A stretch of 42,859 nucleotides of DNA from a virus (IMGVR_UViG_3300030114_000526:1-42859); one strand, 5' to 3'. Positions 29,101-36,910 are shown, counted from the first letter of the stretch. Translations and numbers: made by a program. The notes: generated by a model from the sequence alone, not told the origin.

Positions 29101-32100
29101 AGCAACCCCTTCTGTAGGTAAACACTTTTCATAGACACATATAGTAATCCCCCGCTTAGACGCCATTAATTCCTTAGTCTCGTCTGAGGCTTTTCTACCC
29201 AAAGCTTTTTGTCTCATTATCTCCTTAGTCTCTTTACTATGAGACTTTCCATATAAAGGATTTAATGCTCCCCTTTTTTTTAGACTCTGGAGTTGCTTTG
29301 TCTCTTCCTTACGATTGTAGCCTCGGGGAAGAGCTATGGCTTTTTTTAGTATATTATATACCGGGTTTAACCTATCAAAGTAGTATTGCTCTCGTAGGGT
29401 TAAATCTGACACGGGACAGTATTCCAGAATTGTAAAAGAAAAACAAGGGTAGCCATATTTTTCAAATGCTCGCCCGATTATGGAGTTTTTATTTTTATTT
29501 AGCGTCGAAATATAACCGGGACGTTTATAATCCAAATATCTTTTAGCTAAATCTCCGGCCTGTCCTACGTAGATATCGAGAGTTTGTTTATTGGTTATCA
29601 TGTAAATTCCGGATTTACCTTTATTTTCTGCGATTATTGCCCGTTTATATGAAACGAAATCATCATATACTAACATAGGTTTATCATTATTTAAAGGGTT
29701 TGCCGATTTCATACCTTGTAATTTTAGCTCTTCTGACTTCTGTTGCGTTGCCTTTGGCTGCGAAGCTGCAACAGTATCTCCTGTTACCTCTGTTGCTTCT
29801 GTTGCTTCTGTTGCTTCTGTTGTAACAGAAGCAACTGGGCCTGCGCCACGGTCGTCACTTGAAGGGGTTGATGTTGAATAGTATTTTAATAAATAAGGGT
29901 TTAATTTGAATGCAAATAGAGGATGGGATTGAGACATTAAGCAAATTGAAGAACCGTTCCGACGACCGATACAAAGTTGCGAATCTGCGGCGCAACTTGT
30001 ATGGCGACGGGTCGACGGTTGTTTGTTTTTGGATGTCGTAATTACATAAACCTATTATTGTGGGTCCCCAAAAAACATATTGGATTTATTTTTATGTAAA
30101 GTTGGATTATATTTTCACTCAGCCAAATGTACTGGGCGTTTCACGCGTAATCTCTGAGGAGCCCCACTAATTTTTTAGATTATGGTTTCCTGCTGATTAT
30201 CCATTATTGCATCCATTAGAATTTTCACTAACCCTGATTTTTTTATTATTTTTTTAATTAGGGGCTAATAATATTAAACATTGCAGTATCTAAGGCATTA
30301 GGAGTTTCCAGCATACAGTGAAATTTTATTCATAGTTATTCCAAGTTTATTTAGATGAAAATTTATATCTGTCTTTATATACCATTCCAGATCTCATATA
30401 TTTTGTCACAGTACTACCACTTATCTCTAAAAATTTAGCAGCTCTTCTGACTGAAACAAAACTACCTATTAATTTAAGTCCTTCTTTTGAAGATTTCTCA
30501 TAGATATTTACAGGATTCCTCCGTGATTTACTCATTTTTTCTTTAGTTTCACATGAATGTTTTCTATTTAAAGCTTTCTGTCTCATAAGCTCTTTAGTAT
30601 CCACATTGTGTATTTTACCATAAAAATAGTTGTTTACACCTTCTCTCATTAAACTCATTTTTTGCTTGGTTTCTACTGTATGAGTTTTCCCAAATCTAGC
30701 AGATTTAATTCCAGTGTAAACTCCTTTCAAGGCTTTACTTCTTTTAGCTTTACTTTCATCTGTATGCTTATATCCTTGAGAACTTCCTGCAATCTTTAGC
30801 ATATTATACTGTGGATCTGATCTATCGAAGTAATATTGCTCTTTTACCAGTAGGTCAGATTTGTCGCAATATTCTAATATAGAGACAGAAAAATTAGCAT
30901 ATCCGTATTTAATTAAAGCTCTACTTATTATAAACCCTCCCTTACTCTTCAAATAGCTAATGGTATAATATTTTCTAAATCTTTTGCTTAAATCCCCTGA
31001 TTGTCCTATATAAGTAAATTAGTTCACATGTAAATACCAGACTTACCTATGTTTTCATTAATGATATCCTTTTTCATAGAGTAAGCATTTGCGTAAATTT
31101 TTGTTGAAGAGCTACTAATATCTTTATCCACGTTTAATTCTTTTTCAGCGTGGTTATCATCTTTATTGTTAGTTGAGTAAGCCCGTATAGGAGTAAATAC
31201 TACATTACTTATGGGGCTCCTAACATTGGAATACTTTTGAACAGGCACATCTTTACCATGGTTAAGATATTTATGGCTTATAGGTGATTTACTGCTAATA
31301 TAGTTTCTTACTATGGATATCAATATTCAACCCACACCAAACAATATTATAACTAAATAAAACATAATATTATCCGTCCGTGCATACAGCTTTAATTAAC
31401 CAAAAACATTAAAAAAAAGAGTAAATATAATTGTAAAAACTCTAAGTATACACGGTAACTTTAATTTTGAGGAACTTGCATTCACTTTAGGTAACCGGTC
31501 TAACCTAGCGGGGCAGATTTCTACATAAAAGCTCTGTAATCCATCCCCCCCCCGTCCCGCCGCCTTAATTCAATTACCCATCATTCATTCCTGTTACATG
31601 GCGGGCTACGTGAAGTAATACAAAAGATTTCATTCTGTATTACGCGAACTTTAAACAAGCTCTGCTTGTTTAAATTAATCTAACTTTTAAGGTTAATTCT
31701 ATTTATAAAAATATTGACTATTTTTTGGGATTTTCCTCCTGATCCTGGTCCTCCTCGGAAGATGGTGTTCTCTTGAAAGATTCATTCTTGATTTTATTTT
31801 GGCTATTTCTTCCACTCCTTCTTTAGTTAGATGAGCTTTATGTGTCACTAATTTAGCTACCGCTTTGAAACCCTCGTAATCCTTAGCTTTAGACCCTATT
31901 AGAGGGTAATTATCAAAGAAAGGAATTATATTACCTGTTAGATTAGACAATTTAACAACAACAAAATTTACAGCCGACGCTCCTGAATGATTTTCTACTC
32001 TCCCACAATTAAAGAAAAGAATTAAACTGTTCATTAACGTAGTATCTCTGCTATGCTGAGTAACTTGAATACCTAATGTAACGCGAGGTTTCCTTTTATC

Positions 32101-33334
32101 CTTGTTGTATGCTATTTTTACAAAAAAACAACCTTCAGCTTCCGTAAACCCTACTACTCAGTTTGGGTCTCTTATTTCCGAAGATACAGCTAAAGGTATT
32201 GTATAGGGGGTAACATCTGAAAAAGCTATTTTTAAGGTTTCCGGTAGACCTTTATTCATAGAAGCTCTTATACTAACGATTTTACTAAACCCCTCGTTAG
32301 TTAAATGTCCTTTATTTTTAATTAGCTCTAATGCTTCTTTAAAAAGTAGGTAATCAATTTGCTTTTTAGTTATCAAAGGATAACTGTCAAAATGCTTTAT
32401 GATTACATCTAAATCTTTGATAGAAAAAACTCTAAACTGAGCAAATTTACCTTTTTTTAATCCTACTGCACCAATGCCACCAAAGTATGACTGTATTTTT
32501 ACCAATAATTCTATATCCTTTTTGTGTAAAACCATCGAAAACCCTGGATTAACGTAATAGCCATTTTTATTTTTAGAATTTTTTCCTATAGATAGATGAA
32601 AACAAGCTTCACCGTCCGAAAAGCCAGTAACAAAAAAAGGGGTTTAACTCCCCTTTGGCGGTATTTTTAACATTTTTCATATATTTATCTAATACATTAT
32701 ACTCTTATAGTACCTTTCTTAACGCCTCTTTATTAACCTTGCTGACTCAATAGAAGAGGTACATATATTAAAAAGAGTAGATATTATTAAATTGAGATAC
32801 ATAAAGCAAACTGCCCATCAACATCTCCACGTTTTTATGACATAAACAAAAAAAAAGTAATTGCTTGCCTAATTTTTTTAGGCAAAACTTATTTAAAATA
32901 AGCCAATGTTTCTCTCAAAAACAGGTTTCCCAGCGACTAGAGCACACCTTACAGAATCTAACTAAGACCCTGAAGAACCGTCTGCTCGTTGCTCTTTTAC
33001 AGACAAATATCGTCTGATTTAGATCCGCGATAACCCATTTCCATTTCTGTCATCTCCCACTTGATTCAAGTAGGTTTTCATTGTTTATGAAAACTAGTGA
33101 TCTTACCATACCCTGAGTCATTAATCAGGCCGGTTATAGCATTTCCGTTATAACTTTGGTTACCAGAGCTTTAGGGCGTCCCCGGAGTTTGGCTCTTGTA
33201 CACAATTTTTGTTAAATTTCATGTAATTCAACTAATCCTTCCATCTGTGGAGTAGCACTATCCTGAAAATAGAGACCTCAAGGTCTAGGGGTATCACAAT
33301 TGTGTATAATATTTGAAAACAAGAAATTTAACAT
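23107..33334 (-). CDS. cox2: Cytochrome c oxidase subunit 2, 7 exons / 6 introns
   Basis: Complex IV subunit that accepts electrons from cytochrome c at its CuA site in the intermembrane space. Exons 5' to 3': 33334-33221, 31374-31255, 28806-28717, 28153-27920, 26747-26708, 25319-25261, 23205-23107. Together they make 756 nt (251 aa, the usual length) with frame kept throughout. Features: two N-terminal transmembrane helices (MFYLVIILFGVGWILIS; ALILILIAFPSFKLLYLM), the electron-entry motif EGHQWYWSYQYPD, the first CuA ligand in ADVIHSFACPS (exons 4/5), and the C-E-C-H-M ligands in CSEICGILHSSM (exon 7). TGA encodes several Trp. All 5' exons end in T and all introns in G. Confidence 0.96.
23206..25260 (-). 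mobile_element. cox2 intron 6, group I, with GIY-YIG ORF
   Basis: Inserted in FYG|QCSE. Textbook core on the minus strand: P (AATTGCGGGGAACCCCTAAA, near 25195-25216), Q (GGCAATCCGCAG, near 25086-25102), R (GTTCATCGACTAGACGGTGG, near 25038-25058), S (AAGATATAGTCAGCCCC, near 24996-25013). The ORF lies downstream of S. Confidence 0.88.
23312..24751 (-). CDS. Full-length GIY-YIG homing endonuclease, cox2 intron 6
   Basis: 479 residues from ATG at 24749-24751; the frame is open a little further upstream from a TTG. An N-terminal helper region (LEKLLKVKGVEMDLPVS) precedes the nuclease: GVYVFIHKNTGQKYVGSS, LLRRRL, and the family signature LEQYYLLNKEFNLNT. Next are a NUMOD1-like unit (VYVYDQTCSTLYYQAKSK) and two repeated C-terminal binding units (ITSCVEYLRGLGLIIKRNTL; IKYFDTLNIKLDRKTLN). 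Best preserved member of a family that also occurs, shortened or broken, in cox1 intron 3 and cox2 introns 4 and 5. It probably drove the exchange of the cox2 3' end. Confidence 0.88.
   Translation of the reverse strand: MLHCTINRSVSNNHAQLAQHIFVPAKRIGLGYIATVPLTRSFSSVRSLVNKPESLALEHVNSGKPATSFVINRILLNQNLSVTDSQLEKLLKVKGVEMDLPVSTPENKKLLGELAGESNYKGFSGVYVFIHKNTGQKYVGSSNLLRRRLDYYFKGDFPLASHPGLTPVQGRRVGIFLPLLHKDGLKAFKLRIFKLDSNKFSNQDALILEQYYLLNKEFNLNTLRVVNAGSSKGDPVYVYDQTCSTLYYQAKSKIELKRALKIHPETSKKFVDSKLLYLNKFLLLSYPISTALISNISVEELVGIMQKQRQDTYTLGTRRSILVELEVKDGNRFTDSVGYTLNFDSITSCVEYLRGLGLIIKRNTLTRYIKNKKVFHNFLCKYSDKTLPDDFEAVGLIIDEYKKLKIDIDSLKVNRKNKPILVKGATKQSTSPVDFEREFESIMDTIKYFDTLNIKLDRKTLNIRLKDGKIYKDYYFTYK
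25571..25888 (-). pseudogene. N-terminal GIY-YIG fragment, cox2 intron 5
   Basis: 105 residues from ATG at 25886-25888. Leader LDELLNLPSVKFDLPI, nuclease motif GVYIFTHKLTNNKYVGSS, LTRRFKQYF, then a stop straight after PLIDKEGLGGI. Relatives continue for hundreds of residues from this point. Truncated, so it lacks the DNA-binding half and part of the nuclease fold. Confidence 0.8.
26047..26086. repeat. GC-rich hairpin element in cox2 intron 5
   Basis: TCCTTTTGCTTTGCTGGGC, tac, GCCCTAACGAAGGATATGG: same family as 541-577. Confidence 0.65.
27004..27310 (-). pseudogene. Middle and C-terminal GIY-YIG remnants, cox2 intron 4
   Basis: Reads GQLLPLIKKEGFDKFSLEL, then shifts frame to APIEGAIKANLNNSELANLI and KLFLSDTLKDKVSSPITI, ending near WYLKSKNIKA. 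The first part matches the segment after the nuclease motif and the last part matches the C-terminal unit of the cox2 intron 6 and cox1 intron 3 enzymes. The GIY-YIG motif itself is absent, so this is debris. Confidence 0.65.
27345..27472. repeat. 128-bp dispersed repeat, copy A
   Basis: Matches 34749-34876 in the same orientation with a single difference (A/G). Contains AGCACAACAGCACAACAGC and GGGCTGCGAAGCTGCCCC. Copy A lies in cox2 intron 4, copy B in a tRNA spacer. Confidence 0.9.
28154..28716 (-). other. cox2 intron 3, group I, without ORF
   Basis: 563 nt inserted in YLMD|EVSD. R (GTTCAACGACTAGAAG) near 28549-28572, S (GAAGACATAGTCTGATCC) near 28205-28222. The R/S style matches the ORF-less atp9 intron. 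No HE remnant is recognised. Confidence 0.8.
28915..29937 (-). CDS. GIY-YIG endonuclease with NUMOD3, cox2 intron 2 (3' copy)
   Basis: 340 residues from ATG 29935-29937 to the stop at 28915. N-terminal low-complexity linker with a (TEA)n repeat, encoded by a TGTTGCTTC microsatellite, and a long Ser/Thr-rich leader. Nuclease motif GIYMITNKQTLDIYVGQA, then LAKRYLDY, and signature LREQYYFDRLNPVYNIL. NUMOD3 repeats follow (NPLYGKSHSKETKEIM; RKASDETKELMASKRG), then a terminal helix-turn-helix (SARRVGAYLGISHSTV). No TGA codon is needed. Intact and probably functional. Confidence 0.87.
   Translation of the reverse strand: MSQSHPLFAFKLNPYLLKYYSTSTPSSDDRGAGPVASVTTEATEATEATEVTGDTVAASQPKATQQKSEELKLQGMKSANPLNNDKPMLVYDDFVSYKRAIIAENKGKSGIYMITNKQTLDIYVGQAGDLAKRYLDYKRPGYISTLNKNKNSIIGRAFEKYGYPCFSFTILEYCPVSDLTLREQYYFDRLNPVYNILKKAIALPRGYNRKEETKQLQSLKKRGALNPLYGKSHSKETKEIMRQKALGRKASDETKELMASKRGITICVYEKCLPTEGVATVEGFKLVGSFASARRVGAYLGISHSTVRKYLDSGVLHKDRYKFTSSTSNVEGASANNKNK
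29952..30020. repeat. GC-rich compound inverted repeat
   Basis: Arms 29952-29981 and 29991-30020 pair over AACCGT/ACGGTT and ATACAA-GTTGCG/CGCAAC-TTGTAT, with a less perfect GC middle. It is much richer in GC than the surrounding intron. Confidence 0.75.
30347..31254 (-). pseudogene. GIY-YIG endonuclease, cox2 intron 2 (5' copy), broken in the motif
   Basis: Continuous with exon 2 (LNHG|KDVPVQKYS..), reaching GKSGIYMWTN, then a short deletion and frame break at 31005-31025. The protein resumes at TYIGQSGDLSKRFRKYY and continues through ISRALIKYGYANFSVSIL, signature KEQYYFDRSDPQYNML, NUMOD3 repeats and a terminal helix-turn-helix to the stop at 30347. It is the paralogue of the intact ORF at 28915-29937. 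The break lies between the GIY and YIG blocks, so the nuclease should be dead. Confidence 0.8.
31375..33220 (-). mobile_element. cox2 intron 1, group I, with LAGLIDADG ORF
   Basis: Inserted in VELH|DNIM. The core at 32916-33197 is the same type as introns 4 and 5 but more diverged. Exon end TACAT pairs with GTGTA in AATTGTGTACAAGAGCC. The HE gene is downstream of the core. Confidence 0.85.
31699..32680 (-). pseudogene. LAGLIDADG endonuclease with a T7 frameshift, cox2 intron 1
   Basis: ATG at 32678-32680 gives MKNVKNTAKGELNPFF. The next codons are out of frame because the homopolymer has seven Ts where six would continue VTGFSDGEACFHLSIG (first motif). From there the frame is open, with TGA as Trp, through WVVGFTEAEGCFFV (second motif) to TAG at 31699-31701. 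Both motifs keep an acidic residue. A single-base slip in a T tract is either a real inactivating mutation or a sequencing error. Confidence 0.75.
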
Positions 33335-33475
33335 ATCTACAGTTTATTATTTCTTTTTTCTACTCCAAGTAAAAATAAACAAACAGTGTATAATAAGGCC
33401 ATATATGCCGACATAGCATATAAAAGAATTATAAAAGCTTTAATTAAAGTGTATTTTCTTTAATCTTCTCCTTCT

Positions 33476-33511
33476 TCTCCCTCCCCCCTCAGTAATGAGG
33501 GGGAGGGAGGA
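33476..33511. repeat. GC-rich hairpin, relative of 19463-19499
   Basis: CTCCCTCCCCCCTCA, gtaa, TGAGGGGGAGGGAG. The two hairpins share the CCCCCCTCA..TGAGGGG core with the loop in opposite orientation. Confidence 0.75.
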
Positions 33512-34195
33512 TCTTATTATGTTTGTTTTGCCTAGGTTTTTTCTTATTTATTGTATAACAACAAATAAAAAAAAAACCAAAAAATGGAAAACAAACGTAA
33601 TAAGGTTATATACACTATTAATAACTAGATTTATATATATCCCATACAAAAGCTCTCACAGGTAGAATGTCTTTAGTGTTTTTACTATCAATATAAATTA
33701 AATGATTAGTCTAGGTTGGGCGGAGCCCCAGCAGAATATAAAATATCTCGATTTGAGCATAAAAAACTCTAGGAGTTTGCCTTACATATAATACCCTACT
33801 TAAAACCTCACACATAACACGCTCTTGTGCTGTAAATTGTAAATAAGCACGGCCAAAAACCAATTCAAGACAAGGTGTAACACTAACTCTGTATTTTTGA
33901 ATGGTAACTATACCATTTGGTAAACTTACAAATCCTCTTTGGCTTTTTTTTTATGGCTTTGGTTTTGCTTGGCTTTGGCTTTGGCTGTGGTGTGGGATAA
34001 AAAGCCAATAAATGTAACTAAACCTATAAATAAAACGATATTTTTTTTTTTTTTTGCTGCCGTAGGAGGCATGATCTCTATTAAAGGGCCCGGTCCTTTT
34101 GATCCCCTATCCATATCCCCCTGTGCCATTTTTTTTTTTTTTAGCAAAGAAGGAATACTTTGTGTGCAAAGCAAGAGGGGGGGGGGATCCGGATT

Positions 34196-34240
34196 AATCC
34201 TTTGCTGGGGTGTAGCCCAGTAAAACAAAAGGGGATAAAG
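34196..34240. repeat. GC-rich hairpin element
   Basis: CCTTTGCTGGGGTGTAGCCC.. followed by AAACAAAAGGGG; an imperfect member of the CTGGGC-tac-GCCC family. Confidence 0.5.
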
Positions 34241-34337
34241 GAGATATGCGTAACAATCTATTAGAGTATAAAATACATCAAAAAAATATTGACTGTTTAT
34301 ACCTTTATTAAAAGAGTATTCTAAAAAACAGGTTCAA

Positions 34338-34484
34338 TTATAATTTACTTATAAATATACGAGTTATAAATAAACGAACAAATCTAGGTAAAATGTATTT
34401 GGATAAGACGAACACCATTATTACAAGTAAAACAAAAACAAATGTAACTTGATTTAAAAAATAAAAAGGAACTAATTGTGGCAT
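34338..34484 (-). CDS. atp8: ATP synthase subunit 8
   Basis: 48-residue subunit of the F0 peripheral stalk in the inner membrane. The sequence is diagnostic: [15 protein letters not shown] at the N-terminus, one transmembrane helix ([14 protein letters not shown]), then the basic [11 protein letters not shown] tail to TAA at 34338-34340. Normal fungal length. ATG at 34482-34484. It precedes cox2 by about 1 kb, so the two may be co-transcribed. Confidence 0.95.
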   Translation of the reverse strand: MPQLVPFYFLNQVTFVFVLLVIMVFVLSKYILPRFVRLFITRIFISKL

Positions 34485-34622
34485 TACTTTTTTTCCAATA
34501 TTTTATTGAGCATCTTAATTCTAATATACAATTATTTGGAAACTATCCTTTGGATAAAGATAAAGTGGGTAAAGATTTTATTTCTATATAGCTATTTTCT
34601 AATAGTTTCTTCAATTGTTAGA

Positions 34623-34697
34623 TAGCCGGGGGAGAAATTTGAATTCTCATTATTAATGCATGAAATTAATGTTTTAACCAATTAAACTACCCTGGCT
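34623..34697 (-). tRNA. trnM: tRNA-Met (CAT)
   Basis: Cloverleaf with anticodon stem TTAAT/ATTAA and loop TTCATGC showing CAT. D-arm TAGTTTAATTGGTTAA, T-arm AGAAT TCAAATT TCTCC (imperfect stem). Acceptor AGCCAGG/CCCGGCT with one A-C mismatch. Confidence 0.87.
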
Positions 34698-34748
34698 TAT
34701 GTTATACTTTTTTTTTTCCAGTTCTTGGCTGGGGCTGGGGCGTAGCCC

Positions 34749-34876
34749 CCAAAGCACAACAGCACAACAGCACACAAAGGGGATTTGGAATATGGATATG
34801 GGGCCACAGCATGAAAACGCTACATTTGGCTGTCTTTATAGGGCTGCGAAGCTGCCCCAGACCATCAAATTAATAG
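34749..34876. repeat. 128-bp dispersed repeat, copy B
   Basis: Second copy of 27345-27472 with one base difference, in the spacer between trnH and trnM. The adjoining 200 nt (34877-35085) hold no recognised gene. Confidence 0.9.
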
Positions 34877-35091
34877 TTACTTTAACTCTATTCAATCTTG
34901 TTGCACCAGAGCTATTAATAATTTCCACACGTATGGTTATTTCCTACGCAGTTTTATCATCTGGAAATATTCCCATTGTTTCCATGGTAGCCGTCAGTAC
35001 CTTGGGAAGGTGTGACTACCTGTCCCTAATCCCTAGCTTGCGCGCCCCCCCCTCCTTTTTTTGTAAAAAAACAAAGAAATAAACTTATATA

Positions 35092-35165
35092 GGGTGAATA
35101 CCCTGATTCGAACAGGGAACATACTGTGCCACATACAGGCGCTCTACCATTGAACTATATTCACC
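35092..35165 (-). tRNA. trnH: tRNA-His (GTG)
   Basis: Acceptor GGTGAAT/ATTCACC is perfect, D-arm TAGTTCAATGGTAGAGC, anticodon loop ATGTGGC (GTG), T-arm CCCTG TTCGAAT CAGGG perfect. Discriminator C, as in many tRNA-His. Confidence 0.92.
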
Positions 35166-35340
35166 TTAAAATTTTATTAAATATAGATTAAACTCTGCAT
35201 TTTTTTTTTCTTCTTCTTTTCAATAAAAAAATAAAAAAGAAACAGTAGCCACAGCCTCTCCTCGTATTTTATAATAAAAAAAAGAAGCATGCCAGTAAAG
35301 CAAAATGAGGGGGGGGGGGAATTAAGAAATAATAATACGA

Positions 35341-35413
35341 TTATGTTGGAGTGATTCGAACACCCAATGGTAAATACCAAAAATTTATGACTTACCGATT
35401 AGTCCACAACATA
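35341..35413 (-). tRNA. trnQ: tRNA-Gln (TTG)
   Basis: Acceptor TATGTTG/CAACATA perfect. Anticodon stem TAAAT/ATTTA with loop TTTTGGT (TTG). T-arm GGGTG TTCGAAT CACTC. Confidence 0.92.
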
Positions 35414-35457
35414 TATCTAAAATTTATATGGTTAAATCTTTAACTATAAAGAGATTA

Positions 35458-35543
35458 TAAGGTAGATCCGACTTGAACGGATAAAATTAAAAAAAATCAA
35501 ATAGGCCTAAACTATTCATGTCTACCAATTCCATCACTACCTT
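35458..35543 (-). tRNA. trnL: tRNA-Leu (TAG)
   Basis: Class II tRNA with a long variable arm. Acceptor AAGGTAG/CTACCTT perfect, anticodon stem AATAG/CTATT with loop TTTAGGC (TAG, reads CUN), T-arm ATCCG TTCAAGT CGGAT. Confidence 0.93.
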
Positions 35544-35819
35544 TAAAACTATAAACAGTATTGGTTTAAATACTGTTTAATAGTTCTAATCTTAAGAAAA
35601 ACCAAATAATCAAATAAAAATTAGACAACAGCACTACAACACACAATAAGTGAAATTTACTAGCACTTTGCGGTTTAAACACTCAGGAAGGTCTAGGTCT
35701 AAACGATCTGTAGAGTACTGACTTCTAGTTTACGGCAGGGCGTAATAGAAGATAAGTCTAATAAGATTCTTTGAATCTTATTGTATACTCAAATAATAAA
35801 TATACAAATATATTATGAC
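35544..35819. other. Spacer with conserved-looking, possibly structured segment
   Basis: No tRNA or ORF found. The plus-strand stretch 35645-35765 (ACTCAGGAAGGTCTAGGTC .. GGCAGGGCGTAATAGAAG) is more GC-balanced than the spacers around it and faintly recalls the conserved ends of RNase P RNA, but the core motifs are not convincing and the strand would be opposite to every other gene. Confidence 0.25.
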
Positions 35820-35906
35820 TAGGAAGAAAAGGACTCGAGCCTTCGACAGTATATTAAACTATTGAGTTTACAGCTCAACCCGCTATACCAACTAGCGATT
35901 AAACTA
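35820..35906 (-). tRNA. trnY: tRNA-Tyr (GTA), acceptor stem unpaired
   Basis: D-arm CGCT AGTTGGTAT AGCG, anticodon stem TTGAG/CTCAA with loop CTGTAAA (GTA), long variable arm, T-arm GAAGG CTCGAGT CCTTT: clearly tRNA-Tyr. The 3' acceptor TCTTCCT would need AGGAAGA at the 5' end, but the sequence there is TAGTTTA. Either the 5' end has been replaced or editing is required, or the copy is defective. A perfect 14-bp AT-rich inverted repeat (TACAAATATATTAT / ATAATATATTTGTA) flanks the gene. Confidence 0.75.
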
Positions 35907-36474
35907 ATAATATATTTGTAAATTGGCTTTAACAAAAGCGGGCCCATGCTTTCATCTTCTCCAATATTTCCCTTTTTTTAGCGGTAAGTAAAAAAATTCT
36001 CTTATCTTTTTCTGATTGTTTCAAGTTGCCTAAGCGAAGCTAAACATGTCACGCTTGCTCCCGACCCCTAAAGGGAATATGTAAGCCAACAATAAAAAAA
36101 GGATAAAAACAAAAACAAGCAACTGAAAAGCATAAAGGCTAAAACCAGAATTAAGCCATGAGAAAAAAAAAAACAGGGGATCTACTCTATTTTATGTTAA
36201 GTAAAAAGGGAAGGTTTGCGGCAACAGTAGCGTGGTGATATTTGTAAAAAAACTAAAATTAATAAAAAAAAAGAAAGGATTTTTAATTATATAAATTTGT
36301 TTTTAGCGATATTCTTCTATATTGTTTTTGTGTATTTCCTATCGAGCTAAGTGTCGAAATAGTTATGAGGAGTCTCGCCTCTTGGTTATTATCGATTTTA
36401 TAATCAGCTAATCAAGAATAAAGACTTACTTAACTTTACTTGAAAACCAGATCTTGGTTTTATTTCATCCCTAA
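35907..36474. other. Spacer without recognised gene
   Basis: Low-complexity A/T runs and a few short inverted repeats; nothing identifiable on either strand. Confidence 0.5.
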
Positions 36475-36786
36475 TTAGGGAAAATAGGACTTTGTTCGTC
36501 CGGCTTTGAATCTTCTGGTAGGTCTAGAGTGCCCCCTTATTACCCTTCTTGTTACGGCTGATAGACCAACCTGCTGAAGCAGGTCTTCTCTGGTGACTTC
36601 CCCGGTTGTTTTATATCTACAACTGAGTTGTATATATCTCGTTGCATCCGTCCGATAGTTCTTTCGAGTTTGATTGCAGATCCTATACCGTTTTTTGGTT
36701 TTTTTATATAAAAAATAAGAAAAAACCAAAAACAATAAAAAAGCAATAATAAAAAATAGTTCTGGTTTATCTGTGTTGACATTCAA
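36475..36786 (-). CDS. Unidentified ORF, 103 aa
   Basis: I do not recognise this ORF. It starts at ATG 36784-36786, has one N-terminal hydrophobic helix (FFIIAFLLFLVFSYFLY) and then a strongly basic remainder with TGEVTREDLLQQVGLSAV and RPTRRFKAGRTKSYF. Its base composition is more GC-balanced than the spacers. It lies downstream of atp9. It could be a small membrane-anchored nucleic-acid-binding protein, a remnant of a larger gene or chance; atp8 is excluded because it is elsewhere. Confidence 0.35.
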   Translation of the reverse strand: MNVNTDKPELFFIIAFLLFLVFSYFLYKKTKKRYRICNQTRKNYRTDATRYIQLSCRYKTTGEVTREDLLQQVGLSAVTRRVIRGHSRPTRRFKAGRTKSYFP

Positions 36787-36910
36787 CCTTACTTCTTGAT
36801 GTAATAGATGGAACTCATCTTAGATACTCCTTTATCTTATTATTTAGTTTGTAGTAATTCAGGTTATATTTTACACGCTGGGCGTAAAATAAGCCTTGAT
36901 GTTAGAAAAA

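Larger units (their letters stand above)
28807..31254 (-). mobile_element. cox2 intron 2, group I, with two related GIY-YIG ORFs
   Basis: Inserted in LNHG|TLIELIW. P near 30302-30317, Q near 30183-30200, R (CTCAGAGATTACGCG) near 30142-30160, S (GAAAATATAATCC) near 30103-30118. P7 pairs AGATTA/TAATC, a coordinated change from AGACTA/TAGTC. One HE gene lies on each side of the core. Confidence 0.83.
33335..34337. other. Spacer between atp8 and cox2
   Basis: No gene recognised. A 78-codon minus-strand frame at 33711-33945 (..VSLPNGIVTIQKYRV.. to ..LGLRPT) has mitochondrial-looking codon use but no start codon or family I know. Also present: the hairpin 33476-33511, an AT-rich inverted repeat near 33536-33580, (GGCTTT) units, poly-T/A runs and a GC hairpin near 34196-34240. 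Confidence 0.5.

Noticed and set aside
33926-34228. Opposed 94- and 100-codon ORFs
   Set aside because: Made of poly-A/T runs and GC hairpin sequence on both strands (Lys or Phe runs); low complexity without a domain.
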